Part shown: piece after piece, positions 1 through 7,489 of the stretch
Numbering within the stretch: the stretch's first letter is position 1
Layout of the letters: every line of letters begins with the position of its first letter
From: Streptomyces sp. CG 926
GTDB taxonomy: Bacteria > Actinomycetota > Actinomycetes > Streptomycetales > Streptomycetaceae
Assembly: GCF_003148825.1 (NCBI RefSeq)
Contig: NZ_QGGZ01000016.1
Span: forward strand, 90,083 to 154,082
DNA length: 64,000 bases
Direction: 5' to 3'
Notes under the pieces: generated by a model
The model's input: only the letters and a program-made list of their open reading frames with translations
Told to the model about the DNA's origin: nothing
The model's database searches: none
Made by a program: the position numbers and the translations under genes

Positions 1-272
1 TCGACGAGCTCCATACGGATCTCCGGCAGACGCTCCGCGATCGCCTCCACCATCATCGCGATCCCCTGCGGGTCGGGCACGGCGCAGCGTTCCCGCGACT
101 CCTCGTCGGGCCAGCGCGCATACGCCACCCAGGTACCGTCGTCCGCCCGGTGCAGCCGGGACCCGTAACTGCCGCACCGTGCGTGGATGGCCACCGTCAC
201 CCGGTGCCAGCCCTCGGTGAACTGCCGCTCCATGCCCGGACGGAGCCGCCACCGGTAGATCACAGCGAACAT
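1..272 (-). CDS. antibiotic biosynthesis monooxygenase (ABM)-like protein, 3' end beyond window
   Basis: The minus strand is open from an ATG at 272 to the window edge, giving about 90 residues that begin MFAVIYRWRLRPGMERQF. The opening beta-strand, the RPG turn, and a later stretch with Tyr, Arg and Trp (WVAYARWPDEESRE) fit the ABM ferredoxin-like fold of about 100 residues, so only a few C-terminal residues should be missing. ABM proteins are small cofactor-free oxygenases or stress-related proteins; the substrate cannot be told from sequence. It is transcribed divergently from the RNA ligase gene, with about 112 bp between the starts. Confidence 0.7.
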   Translation of the reverse strand, partial: MFAVIYRWRLRPGMERQFTEGWHRVTVAIHARCGSYGSRLHRADDGTWVAYARWPDEESRERCAVPDPQGIAMMVEAIAERLPEIRMELV

Positions 273-384
273 GCCTGGATCCCCCCCGCATCAAAATGTG
301 GATCTTTCCCGGCCACCCTACGGGTGCGTCCCGCGGGCAGGAAAACCCTGGGTCCTGCGCGGACGCGCTCGCTACGATCGCCCG

Positions 385-1386
385 GTGCACCCCGAACCTC
401 GCCCCTGGACCCCGTATCCCAAGATCCCCTCGAACACCCGGCTGGGCGAGGCGCGCGGGCGGAACTGGGTCGCCCACGAGAAGATCCACGGCGCCAACTT
501 CGCCGTCGTGTGCGACACCTCGGGCGCGCATCCCGCCAAGCGGCGCGAACTGCTCGCGGACGGCGGGCTGGACGACTTCTTCGGCGTCGGCAGGATCTGG
601 CCCGCGCTGGCGGTGGCGGCGACCCGCTGCGCGCAGAGCCTGCGCGAGGCGACGGCGGCCCCGGCCTCCGCGGTCGTCACCGTCTACGGCGAACTCGCCG
701 GTGGCCGCTACCCCCACCCCGACGTACCCGCCACGCCCGGAGCCGAGCCCGTACAGACCGGCGTCTGGTACGCGCCCGAACTCATCTGGCTGCCCTTCGA
801 CGCCACCGTCACCGACGAGGGCGGCCCGCGCTGGGTCGGGGACCGGACGCTGCGCGCGGCTGCCGCCGAGGCCGGGCTGCGCTGCGTCCCGCTGCTCGCC
901 GAGGGCCCGCTCGCACGCCTGCAGGAGCTGCCGACGGTCTTCCCCACCCGGCTGCCCGGACTGTTGGGCCTGCCCGCGCTGCCCGACAACCTCGCCGAGG
1001 GCCTCGTCGTCAAACCCGCCGACGGATCCCGCGAAACGGGGCGACCCATGGCCAAGTTCAAGCAACCCGCCTTCGCCGAGGACGAGCGGTTCGACGGCTC
1101 GCGCCCCTACCGGGCGCCGGCCGAAGGCGCGGCAGGAGTCCCCGGCCGGCTGCTCGCCCACGGCACCGGCCTGCTCACCCCGGCCCGGGCCGCGTCCGCC
1201 GTGAGCAAGCTGGGACCCCGTACCCCGCCCGCAGACCTGGCCGGCGAGATCGCCCGGGACGCCACCGAGGAGGTGGCGCAGGCACTGGGCGGCCTGGACC
1301 GGGCGACGTACCGCGCGCTGGAGGAGTGCCTGCGCGCCGGAGCCCTGGCCCTGGCGCGCCTCGACGCCGCCGACCGCCGTGCCTGA
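385..1386 (+). CDS. Rnl2-type RNA ligase family protein
   Basis: The 333-residue product joins RNA ends through a covalent enzyme-AMP intermediate if it acts like its family. Motif I is EKIHGANF with the adenylation Lys at about residue 33, close to its place in T4 Rnl2. YGELAGG fits motif III, EGLVVKP motif IV, and KFKQPAF motif V. The GTG at 385 (VHPEPRPWTPY) is preferred because upstream in-frame sequence has no family character and the Lys then falls at the expected distance. A C-terminal helical part of about 90 residues follows. No RNA repair partner such as a kinase/phosphatase or RtcB lies beside it. The biological substrate in Streptomyces is unknown. Confidence 0.85.
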   Translation: MHPEPRPWTPYPKIPSNTRLGEARGRNWVAHEKIHGANFAVVCDTSGAHPAKRRELLADGGLDDFFGVGRIWPALAVAATRCAQSLREATAAPASAVVTVYGELAGGRYPHPDVPATPGAEPVQTGVWYAPELIWLPFDATVTDEGGPRWVGDRTLRAAAAEAGLRCVPLLAEGPLARLQELPTVFPTRLPGLLGLPALPDNLAEGLVVKPADGSRETGRPMAKFKQPAFAEDERFDGSRPYRAPAEGAAGVPGRLLAHGTGLLTPARAASAVSKLGPRTPPADLAGEIARDATEEVAQALGGLDRATYRALEECLRAGALALARLDAADRRA

Positions 1387-1452
1387 CACCACCGGGTGCG
1401 GGGCGGCACGCCGGGTTCCCCCCGCGCCGACGGCCCTGTGCATACTGCTGCC

Positions 1453-1953
1453 ATGAAGTCCCCGTTCGGCTCGCGCATCCACCTGATGATCACCTTCGTC
1501 CTGGTGACCTGCGGCACGGTCGCCGGAGCCTGCCTCGGTCTGCTCGTGTCCGGCCGGCTGATGGCCGTGGTCTTCGCGGCCGTGGCCGGCCTCGGCGCCG
1601 GGCTGGGGTCGTACTTCTCCCGGCGGCAGGTCCTCGCCCTGTTCGAGCCCGACCGCGAGACCGTCCCGGCCGACGGCTACGCCGAGGGCCTCGCGGATGC
1701 CGCGCTCGTCTGCATCGCGACCTACCAGGCGGCCGTCTTCCCGCTCACCCCCGACGGGGTGAGCGAGGCCGAGCGGGCGGCCCGCCGCACGATGGCCTAC
1801 CGGATCTCCGCCTACGAGGGCCTGCCGTACCCGGTACAGACCTCCGCGGCCGCCGCCCTCGAAGCCATCGACCACGGCGCGGACCCCAAGCGGGCGGAGA
1901 CCGCGATGAAGGAACTCTGCCTCACCATCTACGACAACCGCCGCGGCCGGTGA
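1453..1953 (+). CDS. small membrane protein, function unknown
   Basis: This 166-residue protein starts at ATG 1453 (MKSPFGSRIHLMI). Residues about 10-30 and 34-52 form two hydrophobic helices rich in Val, Ala, Gly and Leu, followed by a soluble acidic helical part with several Tyr and Arg residues (GYAEGLADAALVCIATYQAAV). The arrangement suggests an N-terminal membrane anchor with a cytoplasmic domain. I do not recognise the family. It is 66 bp downstream of the RNA ligase on the same strand and could be cotranscribed. Confidence 0.65.
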   Translation: MKSPFGSRIHLMITFVLVTCGTVAGACLGLLVSGRLMAVVFAAVAGLGAGLGSYFSRRQVLALFEPDRETVPADGYAEGLADAALVCIATYQAAVFPLTPDGVSEAERAARRTMAYRISAYEGLPYPVQTSAAAALEAIDHGADPKRAETAMKELCLTIYDNRRGR

Positions 1954-2075
1954 TCCGGCGCGCACCGGGGCCCTCCGGTGCGCTCAGCGCATTGTCCGAT
2001 CGGCTGGTCGGCAACGGTTGGGCCTCGGTCCGGTCTCCGGCAGTGGCCTGATGCGGATCATGGCGTTGTCCGGTT

Positions 2076-2312
2076 ATGGAATCTGACGGGATGCTGTTCG
2101 CTCGGGCGCCGCTCGACGGTGTCGTCTGGCTCGACACACTGATCCACGATCCGGCCTGCGGGTCGTGTCCGCGCCGGCGGGAGCCGGAGGAGGAATCCGA
2201 GGAGGACGACCCCGACGGGATCCCGGTACTGACGGGCCGGGCCCGGAACTGGATGGTGGCCGCGTCCGCGGTCACGGTCGTCTCGGCCGTACTGACCGTC
2301 GTGGCGAACTGA
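2076..2312 (+). CDS. small acidic protein with C-terminal membrane helix, hypothetical
   Basis: A 78-residue ORF starts MESDGMLFARAPL. It contains CGSCPRRR followed by a highly acidic run (EPEEESEEDDPDG), and it ends in a hydrophobic helix (WMVAASAVTVVSAVLTVVA), giving a tail-anchored layout. Third codon positions are mostly G/C and the acidic-then-hydrophobic order is protein-like. No clear ribosome binding site is seen and no family is recognised, so it remains a candidate. Confidence 0.45.
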   Translation: MESDGMLFARAPLDGVVWLDTLIHDPACGSCPRRREPEEESEEDDPDGIPVLTGRARNWMVAASAVTVVSAVLTVVAN

Positions 2313-2356
2313 CGGCCTGTCCCCACCGGCATCTCGGCAACCGGACCCGCGCCGGT

Positions 2357-3208
2357 TCAACCGCCCGGGTGGAGGGTCAGCGTCCAGGTCCGGTGGGTGT
2401 GCTTGCCGGGCCGGTCGGGGTGCTGTTCGGTGATGGTCACGGTGATGTCGTCACCGGAGCGGTGGAGCGCGCCGTGGTGACGCCACGCCTCCTCGGGGGC
2501 GATGGCCTGCAGCTCGGCGAGGACCTGCTCCTCCAACCGGCGGCCCACGGCGCGCAACACCCCGGCGTCGAGCACCAGGATGGTGCCGTCCGCGAGGACG
2601 AGCGGCTCCGGGGCCTGCGGGTCGGTGAGCGCCGGTCCGCGCTCGACGTTGCCACCGGGCAGCAGCCGCACGACCCGGCTCCCGGTGGGGATGTTGCGGT
2701 CGGTCTCGACGACGCGGATGCCGGTCCCGACCACGTAATGACCGTAGCTGCGCCAGGAGTCGTACAGGGTGCCGTCGCGGTCGTAGGCCCACGTGTCGAA
2801 GACGTCGTAGCCCTCCAGACCGAGCACGAACCGGCCACCGCCCAGCGCCGCGCCGCGTGCGCCGCGCAGTTCGGCGATCCGGCTGCCGTCCGCCAGATCG
2901 AGAAGCACGGCCGGGCCGAGATGGCCCCACGGCGTGTACGCGAGCGAGTCCGTCGTGACGAGGACCCGCCCGCCGGAGATGTGCGCGGCGTTGGGAACGC
3001 CGGAACAGGGTGAGGTCCAGTGGGTACGGCCCGAGTCGTCCACGCAGCTGATCTTCCCGGCGGTGCCGTGGATCCGTAGATCCTGCCGACGGGCGAGCGG
3101 TCGGCCGGGACGGTCCTGACCGTCCGGCGGCAGACCGGGCCTGCGCCCCCGCGCCCGTACCGTGACCCGCCACGCGCCCGCACGGCCGTTCCCTTCCGAT
3201 GTCCCCAT
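2357..3208 (-). CDS. hypothetical protein, possible beta-propeller-like fold
   Basis: The 283-residue product shows repeated short beta-strand patterns typical of WD/PQQ-type propellers: GKISCVDDSGRTHWTSPC, LLDLADGSRIAEL, TWAYDRDGTLYDSW and LVLADGTILVLDAG. No signal peptide is evident. The N-terminal 50 residues are Arg/Gly-rich and unconvincing, so the true start may lie downstream of ATG 3208. It converges with the small gene ending at 2312. The molecular role is unknown. Confidence 0.6.
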   Translation of the reverse strand: MGTSEGNGRAGAWRVTVRARGRRPGLPPDGQDRPGRPLARRQDLRIHGTAGKISCVDDSGRTHWTSPCSGVPNAAHISGGRVLVTTDSLAYTPWGHLGPAVLLDLADGSRIAELRGARGAALGGGRFVLGLEGYDVFDTWAYDRDGTLYDSWRSYGHYVVGTGIRVVETDRNIPTGSRVVRLLPGGNVERGPALTDPQAPEPLVLADGTILVLDAGVLRAVGRRLEEQVLAELQAIAPEEAWRHHGALHRSGDDITVTITEQHPDRPGKHTHRTWTLTLHPGG

Positions 3209-3376
3209 GGACCCAGATGCTAAGGGCTGTCCCGTGGTCCCCGGCGGGTCGGCAACCGTGGTCGATCCGACGACACACCGTCACCAAGCTGTGAAGCTTC
3301 TACGGGACGCTGGTGCTCAGCCAGCCCGGCCCAGCCCGGCGCGTTCCACGCGCATTCCCCAGGGGGGACCACCATC

Positions 3377-4039
3377 ATGAGCACCGTACGCAAGGCAGCC
3401 GTCGCTCTCGCCGCAGTATCCGCACTGGCCCTGACGGCCTGTGGACCCACCGACGACGGCGCGGCGGGCGGGCCCGGGACACCGAGCGCGAGCCCGACCA
3501 CGAGCCCCGGCGGGAGCGCGACCGCGACCCCGGCCCCGAGCGCGACGCCGTCGAAGTCCGGCGCGCCGAAGAAGACCGCGACCCCCACGAAGCCGCCGAA
3601 GCCGGGCTCGACCGACCCCGACTACGACGTCTTCCCCTGCAGCACGTTCGACGTGACGTTCACCGCGAGCCTGGCCGAGCCCACGACCAGCAGCTACCTG
3701 CTGAAGATCACCAACAAGGGCACCAAGGCGTGCCGGGCGCTCGGGCACCCGATCGTCACCTTCGGCGATCTGGACGGCCAGGCCACGGAGCGCGGCGCGG
3801 CCCCCGGCATCGAGGACGCGCTGCGGCTGGAGCCGGGCCAGTCGGCATACGCCGGGCTCATGGGCGGTGCCAATGACGGCAAGGGCAAGACCGTCAACTC
3901 GATCGCGCTGACCATGAGCACCGAGTCCGACCTGACGCAGACACCGCTGAAGGCATCCACCCCGGGGCTGTACGTCTCGCCCACCAAGAACTCCGTGACC
4001 GCCTGGATGAACAACGCGGAGGACGCACTGAGCCTGTAG
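3377..4039 (+). CDS. secreted lipoprotein, DUF4232-like
   Basis: The protein starts MSTVRKAAVALAAVSALALTAC; LTAC is a lipobox, so the mature protein should begin at Cys22 and be lipid-anchored outside the cell. Residues about 30-80 are a Thr/Ser/Pro/Lys linker. The C-terminal domain (CSTFDVTF, YLLKITNKGTKACRALGHPIVTF, LRLEPGQSAYAGL) resembles the DUF4232 beta-sandwich common in Streptomyces surface lipoproteins. AGGGGGG just before the ATG provides a ribosome site. A second small lipoprotein gene follows. Confidence 0.8.
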   Translation: MSTVRKAAVALAAVSALALTACGPTDDGAAGGPGTPSASPTTSPGGSATATPAPSATPSKSGAPKKTATPTKPPKPGSTDPDYDVFPCSTFDVTFTASLAEPTTSSYLLKITNKGTKACRALGHPIVTFGDLDGQATERGAAPGIEDALRLEPGQSAYAGLMGGANDGKGKTVNSIALTMSTESDLTQTPLKASTPGLYVSPTKNSVTAWMNNAEDALSL

Positions 4040-4168
4040 GCCGGCGGGCCGTCGCCGCCATCCGGTCGGCCGGTCATCCGGTCGGCCGAGCAACGGAGGA
4101 CGGCCGCGCCCCACCGGGTCAGGCTGTGGACAAGGACCGTCACCACCGCACAGACGAGGACCGAGCCC

Positions 4169-4519
4169 ATGCCCCACAGCCGACGTATCAGCACCATCGT
4201 GGGCGTCGCAGCACTGCTGCTGACGGCAAGCGCCTGCTCGGGCCTGGGCCGGAGCACCGTCGGCATGCTGACCTTCCGCGGGCACGACTCGCCGGTCGAG
4301 CTGAGCTACTCCAACACGCTGGTCGTCGGTTGCCACAAGATCGGCATCCCGAAGGGCGCCACGCACGTCGAGAACAACACCCTCGTCGATGTCGTGCTGT
4401 ACCGGACCCCGGACTGCCAGAAGACCGACAAGGCCGACGGGATCTACGTGGCCACCACCCTCTCCAACGTCACGGCCCCCGTGAGCCTGCCCTGGCGCAG
4501 TTTCAGCGTCATCCACTGA
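4169..4519 (+). CDS. small secreted lipoprotein, function unknown
   Basis: This 116-residue product begins MPHSRRISTIVGVAALLLTA, and the following SAC gives a lipobox, so it should be a lipid-anchored exported protein. The mature part of about 93 residues has two further Cys (VGCHKIG, TPDCQK) that could form a disulfide, and beta-strand-like alternation. It lies 129 bp after another lipoprotein gene on the same strand; the gap carries a direct repeat of ATCCGGTCGGCCG. No family was recognised. Confidence 0.7.
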   Translation: MPHSRRISTIVGVAALLLTASACSGLGRSTVGMLTFRGHDSPVELSYSNTLVVGCHKIGIPKGATHVENNTLVDVVLYRTPDCQKTDKADGIYVATTLSNVTAPVSLPWRSFSVIH

Positions 4520-4586
4520 CGCGGAGTCCTCCTGCCCTCCTGCCCGCCGCTTGCGGGCGGGCGGGGTCTGTCCCATAGTCCGAGGT

Positions 4587-5993
4587 ATGGACGAGCGCGA
4601 GGCGGCGCTCCGACAGGCGCACGGTCATGCCGTCCGCTGGCTGGCCAGCCTGTCCGACCGCCCGGTTCCCGCCCGCGCCACGGTCGACGAGATCGTGCGC
4701 GCGCTCGGCGCCGAGCTGCCCGACGCGCCGAGCACACCCGCCGACGTCGTCGACCTGATGGCCACGGCCTGCGAGCCGGGGCTCACCGCCTTCCCCAGCG
4801 GTCGCTTCTACGGGTTCGTGGTCGGCGGCACCGAACCGGCCGCGCTCGCGGCCGACTGGCTCGTCAGCGCCTGGGACCAGAACTGCGTGATGCGCGCGGT
4901 CACGCCCGCGTACACGGCGGCGGAGGAGATCGCCGGCGCCTGGCTGATCGACCTGCTCGGCCTCCCGCCCGACAGCGCCGTCGGCTTCACCACCGGTGCC
5001 ACCATGGCGAACTTCACCTGCCTCGCCGCCGGGCGCGACACGGTGCTGCGGCGGGCCGGATGGAGCGTGGCCCACGACGGACTCGCCGGCGGACCGCCCG
5101 TGCGCGTCATCACGGGTCAGGACCGCCACATGGCCATCGACCTGGCCCTGCGCTACCTCGGACTCGGCCGGCCCGAACTCGTCGAGGCGGACGCGCAAGG
5201 ACGCATGGACCCCGAGGCGCTACGCCGCACCCTGGCGGCCCCCGGCCCCGTACGCGGTGCCGTCCCCGTCCCCGTCCCCGTCCCCACGATCGTCGTCCTG
5301 CAGGCCGGTGACATCCACTCCGGTGCCTTCGACCCCTTCCCCGAGACGATCCGCGCCGCCCGCGAGGCCGGCGCGTGGGTGCACGTGGACGGCGCCTTCG
5401 GCCTGTGGGCGGCCGTCTCCCCGACCCACGCCCACCTCACCGCAGGCTGCGCCCAGGCGGACTCCTGGGCCACGGACGCCCACAAGACCCTGAACGTCCC
5501 CTACGACTGCGGCCTCGCCCTCGTCCGGGACGCCGCCGCACTCCGGTCGGCGATGGGTCTGCAGGGCGACTACCTCATCCAGCACGAACACGGCGACCCG
5601 ATCGACAAGGTCCCCGAGCTCTCCCGCCGAGGACGCGCCTTCACCGTCTGGGCCGCCCTCCGCTCCCTGGGCCGTCAAGGCGTGGCCGACCTCGTCGACC
5701 GGCTGTGCCGGCACGCCCGCGCCTTCGCCACCGGCATCGAGGCCATCGACGGCGCGACCGTCCTCAACGACGTGGTCTTCACCCAGGTCTGCGCCGAGTT
5801 CGGCGACGACGAACGCACCGACCGGGTGCTGGCCCGCCTCCTCGACGAGGGCGCGTCCTGGATCAGCGGCTCCACCTGGCACGGCCGCCGCGTCATGCGC
5901 ATCTCGGTGAGCAACTGGTCGACGACCGACGGGGACGTGTCCCACACCCTGGACGCGATCCGCCGTGCCTCCTCGGGGCCGATCCGCTCGTGA
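4587..5993 (+). CDS. PLP-dependent group II decarboxylase / aminotransferase-fold protein
   Basis: This 468-residue fold-type I PLP enzyme has the group II amino-acid decarboxylase layout. FTTGATMANFTCLAAGRD is the phosphate-binding region, VHVDGAFG carries the ring-stacking Asp, and DAHKTLNVPYDCG contains the Schiff-base Lys at about residue 300. The likely reaction is decarboxylation of an amino acid; substrate is not deducible. A VPVPVPVP insertion at about 5264-5287 is encoded by a short hexanucleotide repeat and probably marks a surface loop that has expanded. ATG 4587 is chosen because family similarity starts just after it; no strong Shine-Dalgarno sequence precedes it, so the message may be leaderless. 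Confidence 0.85.
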   Translation: MDEREAALRQAHGHAVRWLASLSDRPVPARATVDEIVRALGAELPDAPSTPADVVDLMATACEPGLTAFPSGRFYGFVVGGTEPAALAADWLVSAWDQNCVMRAVTPAYTAAEEIAGAWLIDLLGLPPDSAVGFTTGATMANFTCLAAGRDTVLRRAGWSVAHDGLAGGPPVRVITGQDRHMAIDLALRYLGLGRPELVEADAQGRMDPEALRRTLAAPGPVRGAVPVPVPVPTIVVLQAGDIHSGAFDPFPETIRAAREAGAWVHVDGAFGLWAAVSPTHAHLTAGCAQADSWATDAHKTLNVPYDCGLALVRDAAALRSAMGLQGDYLIQHEHGDPIDKVPELSRRGRAFTVWAALRSLGRQGVADLVDRLCRHARAFATGIEAIDGATVLNDVVFTQVCAEFGDDERTDRVLARLLDEGASWISGSTWHGRRVMRISVSNWSTTDGDVSHTLDAIRRASSGPIRS

Positions 5994-6052
5994 GGGCAGC
6001 GGTCGCGGAGGTGGTGTGCGCACGGCCCGCGGCGGCGACTCTCGCCGACCCC

Positions 6053-7378
6053 TCAGCGGGTGAGTGTGACGGGCGTCGGGCCGTCGGGGCGCACGGTGAT
6101 GCTGTACGCCGCCCGGCTGGGCACCGACCGGAAGAACGGGACGTGGGCGGGCAGCAGGAGTTCGAGGAGGGCGACCGACTCCCGCAGGGCGAACTGCTGG
6201 CCGAGACAGGCTCGGGGGCCGATGCCGAACGGCAGGTAGGCGCCGGGCCGGGTGGGACGGCCGCCCGCGACGGTGAAGCGTCGGGGGTCGAAGTGCTCGG
6301 GATCCGGCCACAGTTCGGGATCCCGGTGCGTGAGGTAGGGGCAGACCAGCAGATCCGTGCCCGCCTCGACGTGGTAGCCCGCCAGGACATCGGCCTCGGG
6401 GGCGTGCCGGGGCAGGATCCACGCCGACGGGTAGAGCCGGAGCGTCTCGCCGACCAGCGCCTGGAGGGCTTCGCGTCGCTCCGGTGAGCCCTCACGACCT
6501 GCCGCCAGCGCCTCCTCACGGGCCTCGGGGTGGCGGTCGAGGAGCAGGTACAGCCAGGTCAGCGTGGTCGCGGTGGTTTCGTGCCCGGCGACCAGCAAGG
6601 TGACGAGCTCGTCGCGCACCACCCGGTCCGTGTACTCGGGGCGCTCCGCCGACGCGTCGACCAGCACTTGGAGCAGCCCCGGCCCGTCGGGGCCGGGAGA
6701 GCCGTCGCGGGCCGCGGCCACCGCGCGTCGGGCGACCTCGTCGATCCTGGCCAGGTCGTCGGCGACGGCGTCCCGGGCGTCCACCTGGTCGGCGGGCAGA
6801 CTCGGCAGCGCGGCCACCACCGAGGCCACGGCCGTCAGTTCGTGTGCCGTGGCGTCGTCGAGCGGGTGCCCGGTGAGCGCCCGCCAGATGGTGTCGAGGG
6901 CGAAGCGGCGCATCTCCTCGCCGAGGTCGAAGGTCCGCCCGGTGCGCGCGTGGTCGGCCCATCGGGCGGCCGTGGTCCGGGCCGCCCCGACGATCCGCTC
7001 CTCGTAACGGCGCATCCCCTTCCCGGTGAACTGCGACTGCAGCAGCTTGCGTTGGGTCTTCCAGGCCTCGCCGGTCGCGGCGAGCACCCCGTCGCCGATG
7101 AGCAGGCGGGCGCGGTGGGAGCGCTTGACGTACCGGTCGGGGTGCAGGGCGAGGACGTGTCGCACGGCCTCGGGCTCGGTGACCAGCACGGTGGGTCGCG
7201 GCCCGACTCGGAACGCGGCGACCCCGCCGAGCCGTTCCCGTACCTGCGTCAACAGGTCGACCAGGTCACCCTGGTGAGCCCGCCACCGCTCCGCGCAGCC
7301 GGCGTCGGCCTCCGGGAGCGGCCGCCCCGTCCCGGACCTCCGCGCGGCGGGCGGCTCGCTCCTGGCGTCGATGGACAC
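6053..7378 (-). CDS. cytochrome P450
   Basis: The 441-residue protein has all P450 landmarks: the I-helix oxygen-activation motif AGHETT, the K-helix ETLRLYP, and the heme loop FGIGPRACLG with the thiolate Cys at about residue 390. The heme loop and following QQFALRE helix look more like long-chain or class II-style P450s than typical Streptomyces macrolide hydroxylases. No membrane anchor is seen. The start is GTG 7378, with AGGAGA upstream at good spacing. No ferredoxin or reductase gene is adjacent. Substrate unknown. Confidence 0.95.
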   Translation of the reverse strand: MSIDARSEPPAARRSGTGRPLPEADAGCAERWRAHQGDLVDLLTQVRERLGGVAAFRVGPRPTVLVTEPEAVRHVLALHPDRYVKRSHRARLLIGDGVLAATGEAWKTQRKLLQSQFTGKGMRRYEERIVGAARTTAARWADHARTGRTFDLGEEMRRFALDTIWRALTGHPLDDATAHELTAVASVVAALPSLPADQVDARDAVADDLARIDEVARRAVAAARDGSPGPDGPGLLQVLVDASAERPEYTDRVVRDELVTLLVAGHETTATTLTWLYLLLDRHPEAREEALAAGREGSPERREALQALVGETLRLYPSAWILPRHAPEADVLAGYHVEAGTDLLVCPYLTHRDPELWPDPEHFDPRRFTVAGGRPTRPGAYLPFGIGPRACLGQQFALRESVALLELLLPAHVPFFRSVPSRAAYSITVRPDGPTPVTLTR

Positions 7379-7489
7379 GGCTCATCTCCTGTCCGGCTGT
7401 CGGGACGGTGCCCGAGGGTCGCTGCGACATCACGGACTGTACGGGGACGGACGTGCGCGGTGACAGAGCCGGACGATCGATGGCCCGAA

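Noticed and set aside
150..2051. 633-codon plus-strand open frame over the RNA ligase and next gene
   Set aside because: Arg/Pro/Gly-rich shadow frame with poor codon usage; the RNA ligase motifs lie in another frame.
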